Source: Unio delphinus (taxonomy: Eukaryota; Mollusca; Bivalvia; Unionida; Unionidae). Taken from it: a stretch of 64,000 nucleotides of DNA. Within the stretch, counting starts at the first letter, position 1. Each line of letters begins with the position of its first letter. The notes below the pieces were generated by a model that saw nothing but the letters and a program-made list of their open reading frames with translations, did not search any database and was not told the origin of the DNA. Position numbers and translations under genes: made by a program. The stretch covers positions 22,037,001 through 22,101,000 of the forward strand of contig JAQISU010000003.1 of assembly GCA_029339505.1 (NCBI GenBank), read 5' to 3'. Below are positions 31,290 to 40,019 of the stretch, piece by piece.

Positions 31290-32342
31290 ATGGTCAATGA
31301 AGCATTAACGACCCGATTGGCTCGTGAGCGACTAGATGCAATTAAGAAATTTATACCAATTCGCGACTCTGTAAGAAATAAACTGCAACAACGACAGAGT
31401 TTACAAACTGATTTTGCTCTGGGGTCTGAAGAGTTGTTTAAACCAGTAACCACAGCAACGAAAGGAGTAGAGCGTGCTTTACTGGGAGATGGTCCCGAGA
31501 CGGGAAAATCTGTTATTGGTGAGCTTGAAAAACTAGCAGCGAAAACTGAACAAACTGAAAAAACTGATCCGAAAAAAACGACTGTTTCTCTGTTGAATAA
31601 ATTTACTGATCATGCTAAAATATTAATAAAAAAACCTAGTTTATTGAAATCAAAGGATTATCAAGCCTTTGGTAATTTTGCTGCTCAAAGCTATAATTCA
31701 AAAAAAGATTTTTTAAAGGACGAGTATAAGAATGATAGAATATCAAGTAATGATTGGTTCGATTATTTGTATAAACTAAATAAAGGGATTGGTCGTTTGA
31801 ATAAGGATGAGATAGGGTACAAGGAATTTAAAAAGGGAATTAGTAATTATAAAAGAGAACAAATAGAAAAACGACAACGAGAAATAGAAGAACGGCAAGA
31901 ACTAAAACGTCAAACACCAACACGTAGACAAACAAGAAGACAAAAAAAACAACAACTACCACCTGATGATGATGATGATGATTTAGAAGAACGACGTCAA
32001 ACACCAACACGGAGACAAAAAAAACAACAACTACCACCTGATGATGATGATATTCTTGATTATTTACAAACCACGGATACAGACAAACTAGATGAAGCAG
32101 CTGGCTATAGCGGAAGTGGATTAGGAAATCCAAGGATTGGAAACATTTGTCCTGATAGTGTTATCAATGATATATCACGATTAGATGTTCTTGTAGGAGG
32201 GTTCCGAGCTGGAAATAACTCTCCAGAAATAATTAATGAAGCAGCTGATATTTGTAGACGATTATTTGCCGGTGGTATCATGGATATCAAAACCTATCGA
32301 GATTTCATTGACGAGTTAGCAAATGGGTATCATAGTGATTAA
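31290..32342 (+). CDS. Conserved virion-associated protein, 350 residues
   Basis: Function unknown. The N-terminal about 65 residues (MVNEALTTRLARERLDAIKK, LQQRQSLQTDF) and the C-terminal about 65 (DISRLDVLVGGFRAGNNSPE, RRLF...GIMDIKTYRDFI) are conserved with element B; the middle is variable. Here the middle contains a duplicated basic/acidic module (RRQTPTRR, KKQQLPPDDDD). The AGNNSPEIINE pattern near the end recurs, from memory, in proteins of related integrated elements. Coiled-coil character in the N-terminal part suggests a scaffold or core role (inference). Confidence 0.7.
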   Translation: MVNEALTTRLARERLDAIKKFIPIRDSVRNKLQQRQSLQTDFALGSEELFKPVTTATKGVERALLGDGPETGKSVIGELEKLAAKTEQTEKTDPKKTTVSLLNKFTDHAKILIKKPSLLKSKDYQAFGNFAAQSYNSKKDFLKDEYKNDRISSNDWFDYLYKLNKGIGRLNKDEIGYKEFKKGISNYKREQIEKRQREIEERQELKRQTPTRRQTRRQKKQQLPPDDDDDDLEERRQTPTRRQKKQQLPPDDDDILDYLQTTDTDKLDEAAGYSGSGLGNPRIGNICPDSVINDISRLDVLVGGFRAGNNSPEIINEAADICRRLFAGGIMDIKTYRDFIDELANGYHSD

Positions 32343-32375
32343 ATAACAATTGAAAACACTATTGTTTTTATAATA

Positions 32376-32822
32376 ATGATCATCCATTACAATCATGATA
32401 AACCAACCCTCGTCTATGTAGTTAATTCACGGTTTCCAGTTTATAGAGCATACTACGGAGATGGCCTCGGCAAGACCATTTTAGGATTCTTTTCAAGAAC
32501 GGCCCCAAAAGTGATGCCGTTAGCTAAACAACTTGGAATGAAAGCCATTGATGTTATTCGTGATAAGGGTATTAGTACTGTTGGAGATCTTGCCGGGAAA
32601 GCGTTTTCAACTGCGAAGGATAAAATAACATCATTAGTGAGGCGAGAAAAGAAACAGGTACCATTGCCATCTACAGAAGAAATGCCTGCAAGTGTTAGTA
32701 AAATAATAAATAACGCAGTAGATGAAAAACTAGCGTCGATGGTAAATCAAGAGGACCAAAATAACATGACAGCAAACATGATAGCAGGAAGTGGCTTTAA
32801 AAAACCACGACGAAAGCGCTAG
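32376..32822 (+). CDS. Small basic virion protein candidate
   Basis: 148 residues: N-terminal VVNSRFPVYRAYYGDGLGKT, a helical middle (LAKQLGMKAIDVIRDKG, VGDLAGKAFSTAKDK) and a basic tail (GFKKPRRKR). Size, amphipathic helix after a GxG stretch and basic tail recall adenovirus-type minor core or cement proteins, but this is by analogy. It lies just before the capsid gene, as in element B (49062-49499). The ATG follows 33 bp after the preceding stop. Confidence 0.6.
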   Translation: MIIHYNHDKPTLVYVVNSRFPVYRAYYGDGLGKTILGFFSRTAPKVMPLAKQLGMKAIDVIRDKGISTVGDLAGKAFSTAKDKITSLVRREKKQVPLPSTEEMPASVSKIINNAVDEKLASMVNQEDQNNMTANMIAGSGFKKPRRKR

Positions 32823-32876
32823 CGTTTTTCACGATGAAATGGAAAATCCGATTTAGACTCTGATAAATAGAATAAA

Positions 32877-34298
32877 ATGTTCAAAAGGTCACCTGATCCA
32901 GCATTTGATATAGATGCCCCAGTGCGTAAAGATGATTCTGTACGCGATTTTCAATTTTATTCTTATCACGCAGTACAACCAGATCTCCGATCACGAATTG
33001 AACTTCAAGTTCATGATACCAGTAAATACTTTTTGCCTTGTGAAGCGTTTATTGAAGTAGAAGGAGAACTTGTAACAAATGATGCTGCACATAATGATCC
33101 TCCATATGACATTAGCCCAACTACCCGAGTTGGTTTTGTTAATAACGGTATCATGGCGTTATTTGAAAGCGCTAGATATCTCATTGATGGAAAAGAAATT
33201 GAATCCATTGACCGTGAAGTTGATGTGGCTACAACAATCATAGGGTTAGCAAGATATTCTGATGATTATACAAGATCAGCGGGTCCATCTATGATGTTTG
33301 CAAAGGATATTACTGATCACCCTGAACACAACCAGTATTCTAGAGTCAAGGCAACACGAGCTACAGCACTTGATCCAGCACCAGCCGGATATGTAAGACC
33401 ACCTGCTGAATTTGATGTCATAAATACTATTACTAATTTCAATCTAGGGTTTGGAACACGCGTAGCAACATTACAAGGACAGCGTCGACAATTTTCATGT
33501 GCAATTCCACTGCATCATATATTCGGATTCTGTAGAAACGTCCGAAACGTTATTTATGGAGCTAAACACACAGTAGCGCTTGTACGAAAGGGTACTGATA
33601 ATGATGCAATATGGCGTGATGCTGGTGTTCCTGATGGTAAAGTCGTTTTAACAAAACTATCATTGTGGATGCCAGTGTTAACTCCATCAATCACAGCAGA
33701 AGAAAAATTGTTATCATTTATGGACCAAGGAGGAAAGTCGTTATTGAGTTGGTTATCAGTGACTACGGATACTAAACAAGACAATGTTAATGGTACATTC
33801 ACATGGCACCTGGCATCAAAACAAGGAGTTTCAGCTCCACGTCATATATTTATTGCATTACAGAATGCTGCGCGAGTTGGTAATCAACAACGAAGTCATA
33901 TGATATTTGATCAGTTAGGTGTTAATGAAGTCTCGCTGAGAATAAACGGACAGCAGGAACCATCTGAAGATGTGCAACTTGATTACGGTCAAAATCATAT
34001 TGCACGTGTCTATCATAACCTGTTGTCATTTATGGCACGTGATCAAAATGTGGATACCGGTTTGCAAATATCACAATGGGATTTCAAAAGCCTCTATCCG
34101 ATTTATTACTTTTCGCTGGAACATCTTGATTTAACAAGACAATCTGTCGTTGATATACACTTCAGAGCCCGTGTAACCCGTCCTGGTGGTATTGATAATT
34201 ATAGAGCGGTTGCTGTCATTCTCAGTGATAAATCAATGCTACTTGAAGGCGTTGGTGGAAGAATGAGAGTGGTAGATGCACCAGTGGAAAATATGTAA
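32877..34298 (+). CDS. Candidate double-jelly-roll major capsid protein
   Basis: 473 residues, beta-rich. Conserved segments with element B and, from memory, with related insect and hydra elements: YFLPCEAFIEVEGELV, GFVNNGIMALFESARYLIDG, IPLHHIFGFCRNVRNVIYGA, SLWMPVLTPSITAEEKLL, and near the end SLYPIYYFSLEHLDL and YRAVAVILSDKSMLLEG. Length and place between minor virion proteins and protease fit the major capsid protein of Polinton-like viruses. I see no single diagnostic motif, so structure prediction would settle it. Shared upstream sequence CGATTTAGA with the next gene may be a late promoter. Confidence 0.65.
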   Translation: MFKRSPDPAFDIDAPVRKDDSVRDFQFYSYHAVQPDLRSRIELQVHDTSKYFLPCEAFIEVEGELVTNDAAHNDPPYDISPTTRVGFVNNGIMALFESARYLIDGKEIESIDREVDVATTIIGLARYSDDYTRSAGPSMMFAKDITDHPEHNQYSRVKATRATALDPAPAGYVRPPAEFDVINTITNFNLGFGTRVATLQGQRRQFSCAIPLHHIFGFCRNVRNVIYGAKHTVALVRKGTDNDAIWRDAGVPDGKVVLTKLSLWMPVLTPSITAEEKLLSFMDQGGKSLLSWLSVTTDTKQDNVNGTFTWHLASKQGVSAPRHIFIALQNAARVGNQQRSHMIFDQLGVNEVSLRINGQQEPSEDVQLDYGQNHIARVYHNLLSFMARDQNVDTGLQISQWDFKSLYPIYYFSLEHLDLTRQSVVDIHFRARVTRPGGIDNYRAVAVILSDKSMLLEGVGGRMRVVDAPVENM

Positions 34299-34364
34299 TT
34301 GAAAATCCGAAGGATATTTCCATTGAATGGTTTTACGATTTAGAATCAATCAATTATGTATAAC

Positions 34365-34910
34365 ATGTCATATAGTGTTATTAGTGTTGCGTTAACTCCT
34401 GGTCAAATCAAAAAATTGCAATCAGAATCGGCTAAAAAATGTGGAACCACAATCACGTTGAAACCTAATCAAATGACTGGTGGGGCAAATAAATTATCGC
34501 TGACAACTCGTCAAGTGAAACATTTCAATGATGCTTTCAAGGATAAAAAAGGAGTTCAGATCACACTCTCTTCGGCTGCTATCAAAAATATGATAAAAAC
34601 AGGTGGTATATTTCCGTTGTTTGCTGCAATACCAGCATTGGTTGCGGCAGCAGCCCCAGCAGTAGCAAAAGCGGCCGCATTGGGGGTAGTTGGAGGCTTG
34701 GGAACAAAAGCGGTACAGAGCATTGCTGAATCATATGAACCGAAGAAAGGTCAAGGGTATAAAAAAAAGGGAAAGGGTCTAAGACTACCAGGAACCCCGT
34801 ATTCATGGTACAGCGGAAAGGGTCTAAGACTACCAGGAACCCCGTATTCATGGTACAGCGGAAGATCCGTTCACGGATCAGGCCTGAGACTACCAGGAAC
34901 GGTTTATTAA
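34365..34910 (+). CDS. Small hydrophobic virion protein with LRLPGTPYSWY repeats
   Basis: About 181 residues from the ATG at 34365 (an upstream in-frame ATG at 34356 is possible; B supports the inner one). N-terminal LTPGQIKKLQSESAKKCG, then a hydrophobic Ala-rich helix (about 80-115), then a basic Gly-rich tail with GLRLPGTPYSWYSGK twice and GLRLPGTVY once; the DNA repeat is 45 bp. Element B has one full copy plus a short end. The layout resembles the minor membrane-active or cement proteins of adenovirus-like capsids (inference). Confidence 0.65.
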   Translation: MSYSVISVALTPGQIKKLQSESAKKCGTTITLKPNQMTGGANKLSLTTRQVKHFNDAFKDKKGVQITLSSAAIKNMIKTGGIFPLFAAIPALVAAAAPAVAKAAALGVVGGLGTKAVQSIAESYEPKKGQGYKKKGKGLRLPGTPYSWYSGKGLRLPGTPYSWYSGRSVHGSGLRLPGTVY

Positions 34911-34921
34911 TTCAGAAATCT

Positions 34922-35344
34922 ATGGTTCCAATGTCCAATTTTGATTTAATGGATGCTGCTAAAAAACTAGTGATTAAAAATTTCAGAGGTGTTTTTATGA
35001 AAGATCAATTACCACATCAACCAAACAAAACTGAAACCGGTATTATTAATCTCGATAACAGCACCGGACCTGGAACTCACTGGGTTGCATACGCTATTGA
35101 TCCACGTGGGATTGTCTATTTTGATTCATATGGATTAGCCCCACCAAAAGAGTTTATGCGTTATATAAAAACCCTTCCAATGAAGACTTGGTATTCTACG
35201 CTACCAACACAACAAATCAATGACCCACCAATATGCGGCAGTGAAGTATTAAATGTCCTTGATGCTATTTCAGCATCTAGAAAACCACCTCATATTGTCG
35301 TTAATGAATACACTAGTAATCGCTTTTTAGAGAATGGTGTATAA
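34922..35344 (+). CDS. Adenain-like maturation cysteine protease
   Basis: About 140 residues from MVPMSNFDL. Catalytic residues of the C5/Ulp1-type fold are visible: H53 (GTHWVAY), D68 (YFDSYG), Q97-Q98 and C105 (PPICGSEVL). Such proteases cleave capsid precursors in adenoviruses and Polintons. It follows the hydrophobic virion protein by 11 bp. An in-frame extension upstream to 34805 overlaps that gene in another frame and has no ATG that element B conserves, so I chose the inner ATG. Confidence 0.88.
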   Translation: MVPMSNFDLMDAAKKLVIKNFRGVFMKDQLPHQPNKTETGIINLDNSTGPGTHWVAYAIDPRGIVYFDSYGLAPPKEFMRYIKTLPMKTWYSTLPTQQINDPPICGSEVLNVLDAISASRKPPHIVVNEYTSNRFLENGV

Positions 35345-35350
35345 AATATC

Positions 35351-36271
35351 ATGATCGATATTTGGGGAAGACTTCTGAAACCCAAACCCGATGACACTGC
35401 AACCGGTGATGTAAAAAAACTAATCAAAGATGAAATCGCTGAGACGTTAAATTTAGTAAATGTTGACCCGAACGAAATAGTTGTATTTCAAGACAAACAG
35501 GGTAAATTGAAAAGCAGTGATGTGTCATTGGATGATATTTTAGTTAAACAACGAAACGCAAACGAGAATACTATCGCGTTATTTTCCGATCAGGGTAAAC
35601 TCAAACCGGGTATACTTATGTCTACAATTACAGATCGATTTACAAACCACGATAAAGAATTTGAAGATCATTTAAGAAACTACAATAGTTTCCGTAGAAA
35701 TGTCGTTCATAAGTTCTTTGGATCCCCAATTGTAGTTACACCATCTATCGCTGAAATTAAAACGTTTATAGATGATCAAAAAGTCATCAATGACCGCAAT
35801 AATGATTTGTACCTGCTTAATTTAAGATTTTTCAGCGATGAAAATTTAAAACTAATTACCCTCCCTGAAATGATATACACATTAAAAACTATCGAACAAT
35901 CGTTTGTAGAACTTCGAGATGCCCGCAAAGTAAAAATCCCGAATCACAACGATGTAGTTAAAAATGTTGTAAACACGATAGCCAGTGGAATCTTCGACTG
36001 GGTTAAAGACGGACCATCGCTCAGTTACATATTTGGTGGTTTGAATTACATTGAGGGAATTTATCGATTTACAATCATAGCTAACGAACATTTTAATATA
36101 ACATGTGTCGATTTAACCGATAACATTTTAGGAACAGGTGTTAACACGGTAATGTTTAAATCTAATCCAGTTGAAGTACTTTTTAAAATAAATGTGGTTA
36201 GAGGTAGATCAGTTAGATTAACGATGCCGTGGGTGATAGAATATGTAGCAGAAGTACCTGGCGATAAATAA
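35351..36271 (+). CDS. Fibre-like repeat protein
   Basis: 306 residues. The N-terminal about 110 (MIDIWGRLLKPKPDDTA, IVVFQDKQGKLKSSD) are nearly identical to element B. The middle has two copies of a module built around F-F-G-x-P...IAEIKTFIDDQK; B has six. The C-terminal about 100 residues (FDWVKDG, GIYRFTIIANEHFN, MPWVIEYVAEVPG) form a diverged, beta-rich end. A fixed N-terminus, variable-length repeat shaft and diverged tip recall a receptor-binding fibre; this is inference. A 6-bp gap separates it from the protease. Confidence 0.65.
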   Translation: MIDIWGRLLKPKPDDTATGDVKKLIKDEIAETLNLVNVDPNEIVVFQDKQGKLKSSDVSLDDILVKQRNANENTIALFSDQGKLKPGILMSTITDRFTNHDKEFEDHLRNYNSFRRNVVHKFFGSPIVVTPSIAEIKTFIDDQKVINDRNNDLYLLNLRFFSDENLKLITLPEMIYTLKTIEQSFVELRDARKVKIPNHNDVVKNVVNTIASGIFDWVKDGPSLSYIFGGLNYIEGIYRFTIIANEHFNITCVDLTDNILGTGVNTVMFKSNPVEVLFKINVVRGRSVRLTMPWVIEYVAEVPGDK

Positions 36272-36306
36272 TTCTGCAATTCAATGATGAACATTTAAAA
36301 TAAAAA

Positions 36307-36951
36307 ATGATTTCATCATCGCAATATCGCTATGATCAGGTCAGAGAGTATCAAACTAGACTCAAAACCTTGTCTGAGGAGTATGAATTGAAAATTAAAA
36401 AATATCGCAGGAGAATTACCGCAATTGATGTTACTGTGTACGCTGTGAGTGGTGTAATCACCGGAGCTGGTATTATACTGTCTTCAGTGACAATGATGGC
36501 CCCGATAGCTGTTCCAATTTGCATTTCTGCGGCAACAACAATCGCTGGAATAATTTCAATAATCACCAAAAAAATATCCTCATGCAGCCAACGGAAACTA
36601 CAAGACTACATAATTCAATTTCATGTTGTGTCTACTGCATACTCGCAATTATCTTCATTGATATCGTCATCGCTCGATGATACAATTATATCAGAGAGTG
36701 AGTTTTCAGCGATGGTAGATATATATGATTCTGCGATGTCAAAATTAGAAATACAACATGAGTATAATAACAATGACAACACAGATGGAATTACTTCAAC
36801 AAATAGTGGAGAACACAAACCCAGTACAAACCAGCATGATCTCAATAACATCAACGAATCCAGAATTCAGTGTGAATTTCCCCTCTCCAGTCCCAGTGAA
36901 GGAGATAGCGCTAGCAAAATTACGAGTATACCACAGTTGGCCAAATATTAG
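36307..36951 (+). CDS. Two-helix membrane protein
   Basis: 214 residues: an N-terminal charged coiled coil (about 7-36, REYQTRLKTLSEEYELKIKK), two membrane segments (about 39-63 and 68-90) with a short loop, then a helical region ending SESEFSAMVDIYDSAMSKLE and a low-complexity Asn/Ser-rich tail. Related proteins with this layout occur, from memory, in hydra and other integrated elements. It may be a virion or release protein. Its last 194 bp overlap the start of the next gene in another frame. Confidence 0.7.
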   Translation: MISSSQYRYDQVREYQTRLKTLSEEYELKIKKYRRRITAIDVTVYAVSGVITGAGIILSSVTMMAPIAVPICISAATTIAGIISIITKKISSCSQRKLQDYIIQFHVVSTAYSQLSSLISSSLDDTIISESEFSAMVDIYDSAMSKLEIQHEYNNNDNTDGITSTNSGEHKPSTNQHDLNNINESRIQCEFPLSSPSEGDSASKITSIPQLAKY

Positions 36952-38152
36952 GTCAAAATCATTTGGTGGTCAACAACCGAATAATTCCCTGGTATTTGCA
37001 AATAAGAATAAAGACGACGGTACCCCAGACTGGAACGTTGTTTCCATACCAACCGGATCATACCAAATTGAACAAATCAATAACGAATTGCAACGTAGAA
37101 TAAAATCGATTACTGGAGTAGAGTCAAAAATCGCTATAACAGTTCATGAGCCAACACTATCATCTGCCATTGAAATAAGCACAGAGGGTTACGTCGTAGA
37201 TATCTATCAGAGTTCTATTAGAACCGTACTGGGATGGCCTGAAACCCCACCCGGGGGAAAAACCGTTGATTTACCAAAACCACAAAAATCTGATTATATC
37301 ACCGACAGAATAAAACCTGATAATCCAATAAAGAGTTATAAAGATCATAGATTTACTATAGAGTTTTTTGGTATCGGATACCAACTAACTGGGAGAGAGA
37401 AGGAAGGGAAGGAGGAAATAGAGGAATATCATTTTATTGACAAACCTAAAATCGTTGACAATTTCACAGCAATGAATAATGATTTTTCGCTGTTGTTAAT
37501 ATCCCTTAAATCCGGCTCTCTCACCCGAGATGAATTTATCAGCGTCGTAGAAACATGCAATAAAATTATCGACGATATGGAAACATTTAATTTGAAAATT
37601 ATTCAGGATATATTAGATGATAATAATCCCATATCGAGAACAACATTTGCAATAGACTATAAAATCCGCGTTGAAGATATCCCCACATTCAAACTACCAG
37701 GATATAACGTACCAGAACTAAAAAAACTTCTCAGTGATGCCATCGATGTTGGTTTCAAAATAATTCATGATACGTGGAAAAAAACAGCATCACCGGAAAT
37801 AAAAATCCTCAAACACAATAATGACCCAGATGGTGGTGGCAGGCATATTGCTCCGTTCAACGTGAATATTTCATCGGTGATTGCGCTCAATTTAGTGTGT
37901 GATGTGATCGAAGGAAGCTATCAAATTAATCTAGAACGATCAAATCAAGCTCAGCAAGGATATATTTTGTATTCATTTGCACCAACAGCCCCTCCAGGGT
38001 TTTTAATAATTGAGTCCCCGGTGAATCCAGTCTATATGCGATGTCATAATAATTCATTAACCAGAATTAATTTCAAACTCACTGACCAGTCTAATAATCT
38101 GATTGATTTACAAGAGGAGGTTTTACAAATTAGTCTGTTTGTGAAATCCTGA
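36758..38152 (+). CDS. Penton-like / minor capsid protein
   Basis: 464 residues. The N-terminal 150 (FSVNFPSPVPVKEIALAKLR, WNVVSIPTGSYQIEQINNE) match a domain recurrent in related elements, where it forms a beta-rich virion protein. The C-terminal 110 (HIAPFNVNISSVIALNLVCD, GYILYSFAPTAPPGFLI, MRCHNNSLTRINFKLTDQ) look like a single jelly-roll, as expected for a penton. The start overlaps the membrane-protein gene by 194 bp; the ATG is kept in B. The gene ends 20 bp before the right terminal repeat. Confidence 0.65.
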   Translation: MSIITMTTQMELLQQIVENTNPVQTSMISITSTNPEFSVNFPSPVPVKEIALAKLRVYHSWPNIRSKSFGGQQPNNSLVFANKNKDDGTPDWNVVSIPTGSYQIEQINNELQRRIKSITGVESKIAITVHEPTLSSAIEISTEGYVVDIYQSSIRTVLGWPETPPGGKTVDLPKPQKSDYITDRIKPDNPIKSYKDHRFTIEFFGIGYQLTGREKEGKEEIEEYHFIDKPKIVDNFTAMNNDFSLLLISLKSGSLTRDEFISVVETCNKIIDDMETFNLKIIQDILDDNNPISRTTFAIDYKIRVEDIPTFKLPGYNVPELKKLLSDAIDVGFKIIHDTWKKTASPEIKILKHNNDPDGGGRHIAPFNVNISSVIALNLVCDVIEGSYQINLERSNQAQQGYILYSFAPTAPPGFLIIESPVNPVYMRCHNNSLTRINFKLTDQSNNLIDLQEEVLQISLFVKS

Positions 38153-38172
38153 AAAGATTTTCGTCGTAGTAA

Positions 38173-38374
38173 GGACTTGATCAAATATTCGGTTAACCCC
38201 AACTGAAAGTTCTAGCAGCAGAGGGGGTGAGTGACAACGACGTTGCGACGCGAATGTTTTCAGACAAGGGTCAGAGACTTATTTTTTCGCGAGAAGGGTC
38301 CAGTGTTATTTTGGAGGGGGTATAATCAAAAATAAAAACAAAAAAAAGTTGTCTGATTCGCCCCCTCTGCTGCT
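38173..38374 (-). repeat. Element A right terminal inverted repeat
   Basis: Reverse complement of 22051-22252 with no difference by eye over 202 bp, including a stray copy of the ATPase gene's last seven codons and stop (38173-38196). The foldback tip is at 38214-38374. Confidence 0.93.
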
Positions 38375-38379
38375 GTCTG
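38375..38379. repeat. Target-site duplication of element A, right
   Basis: GTCTG, identical to 22046-22050. Confidence 0.85.
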
Positions 38380-38645
38380 TGACACAAAATTGCAAACTGA
38401 AGAAACATGTTTGTTGGAAATGTGTCATATACTGCTTCTATAAATAGAAAATAACAAATTTATATATAGGTCTTCTTTTTTAAAACAGAACCAGATTTAT
38501 ACAAGTTGTTGGTTTAAAGAGATGATAATAGAAAATAACTTGTAATGGCTAATTAATTTTTTTAATTTACCAAAAGATCAAAATCTATATACAGGCAAGT
38601 AAAAGATGGGATTAAGTGAAACAAAAGTGAAATGGTTGGCAGGTA

Positions 38646-39345
38646 TTGTACTGTAATCTGTCTAGATTAGTATGTGATGTGTATGTTGTTAATGTCATCT
38701 GTCTAGATTATTATGTGCTGTGTATGTTGTTACTGTTATCCATCTAGATTATTATGTGCTGTGTATGTTGTTACTGTTATCTGTCTAGATTATTATGTGC
38801 TGTGTATGTTGTTACTGTTATCTGTCTAGATTATTATGTGCTGTGTATGTTGTAACTGTTATCTGTCTAGATTATTATGTGCTGTGTATGTTGTTACTGT
38901 GATCTGTCTAGATTATTATGTGCTGTGTATGTTGTTACTGTTATCCATCTAGATTATTATGTGCTGTGTATGTTGTTACTGTGATCTGTCTAGATTATTA
39001 TGTGCTGTGTATGTTGTTACTGTTATCTGTCTAGATTATTATGTACTGTGTATGTTGTTACTGTTATCTGTCTAGATTATTATGTGCTGTGTATGTTGTT
39101 ACTGTTATCTGTCTAGATTATTATGTGCTGTGTATGTTGTTACTGTCATCTGTCTAGATTATTATGTGTTGTGTATGTTGTTACTGTTATCTGTCTAGAT
39201 TATTATGTGCTGTGTATGTTGTTACTGTCATCTGTCTAGATTATTATGTGTTGTGTATGTTGTTACTGTCATCTGTCTAGATTATTATGTGCTGTGTATG
39301 TTGTTACTGTCATCTGTCTAGATTATTATGTGCTGTGTATGTTGT
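38646..39345. repeat. 41-bp minisatellite
   Basis: About 17 copies of TTGTTACTGTTATCTGTCTA followed by GATTATTATGTGCTGTGTAT in the host DNA between the two elements. Confidence 0.95.
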
Positions 39346-39604
39346 TTGGCCTGATCTGACCTGAGATGTCCAAAATATTCTGTACTGGTATCTGACCTAA
39401 GCCATACCCTTGTCAGTCCCAAACTGAGATGAGAATGAAGGAGGGTTGTGTGTTGGGCTAGCACCCACACAACATAATAAAGCCACACTACTGAAACCAA
39501 CACAGCAAACAATCATCAGATCAATGGAAATGACACAGTGTATGAAGCAAACCCAAGAAGAAGCTTACTTGCTAACAAATCTCTGATATTGGTTTGGTAA
39601 GGTT

Positions 39605-40000
39605 CCTGTAGTCAAGACTGTTACAAAGATTGAGACATTAAACTACAGAAATTTGTATGAGACAAGGAAAACAATACAAGTTGCCAAAGAGATGGTAGGT
39701 ACATGTTGGAGATCCTAGCACTGAGTGAGGTTTGATAGACAACATCAGGCCACATCACTTTAACATCAGAACATCTAATCTACTCAGGACCGCATATCGA
39801 GAACAACCACAGGAATGGAGTGGGACTGATGTTGAGCAAGAAACCAAAAAGAAATTTAATAGAGTGGGAACCAGTCATTAAACAGTCAGTTAACCAGCCC
39901 CCATAAACATGGTCATATTTTAGACTGGATTCTTCATTGACCTTATGATAATATTCTGCAATCCACCCTTGTATCCCATGAACTTGCATCAGATCACCTC
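39605..40000 (+). mobile_element. LINE endonuclease fragment
   Basis: Broken translation includes LYETRKTIQVAKEM and, in another frame, YSGPHIENNHRNGVGLMLSK and KRNLIEWEPV. These match the apurinic-like endonuclease of endonuclease-reverse transcriptase LINEs (VRTMYETGKTAQVAKEM; LYSG...GVGLMLSK; LIGWEPV). Stops and frameshifts show it is dead. Confidence 0.75.
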
Positions 40001-40019
40001 TGCATTATATGCCATCTGT

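Larger units (their letters stand above)
22051..38374. mobile_element. Element A: intact Polinton/adintovirus-like provirus
   Basis: A 16324-bp element bounded by 202-bp inverted terminal repeats beginning 5'-AG, as in Polintons, and a 5-bp target duplication. It encodes an rve integrase, a family-B polymerase-helicase, an A32-like packaging ATPase, an adenain-like cysteine protease and a block of candidate virion proteins. All core genes are open. The two terminal repeats show no difference by eye, indicating recent insertion or homogenisation. It sits in an intron of a host paraoxonase-like gene. It differs from classical Polintons in its polymerase, which is fused to an SF1 helicase and HNH domain. 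Confidence 0.92.

Noticed and set aside
34805..34921. N-terminal extension of the protease
   Set aside because: It overlaps the previous gene out of frame and reflects the same 45-bp repeat; the ATG at 34922 fits both copies.
39318..39512. Small frames in the spacer between the elements
   Set aside because: They overlap the 41-bp minisatellite edge and lack any motif.
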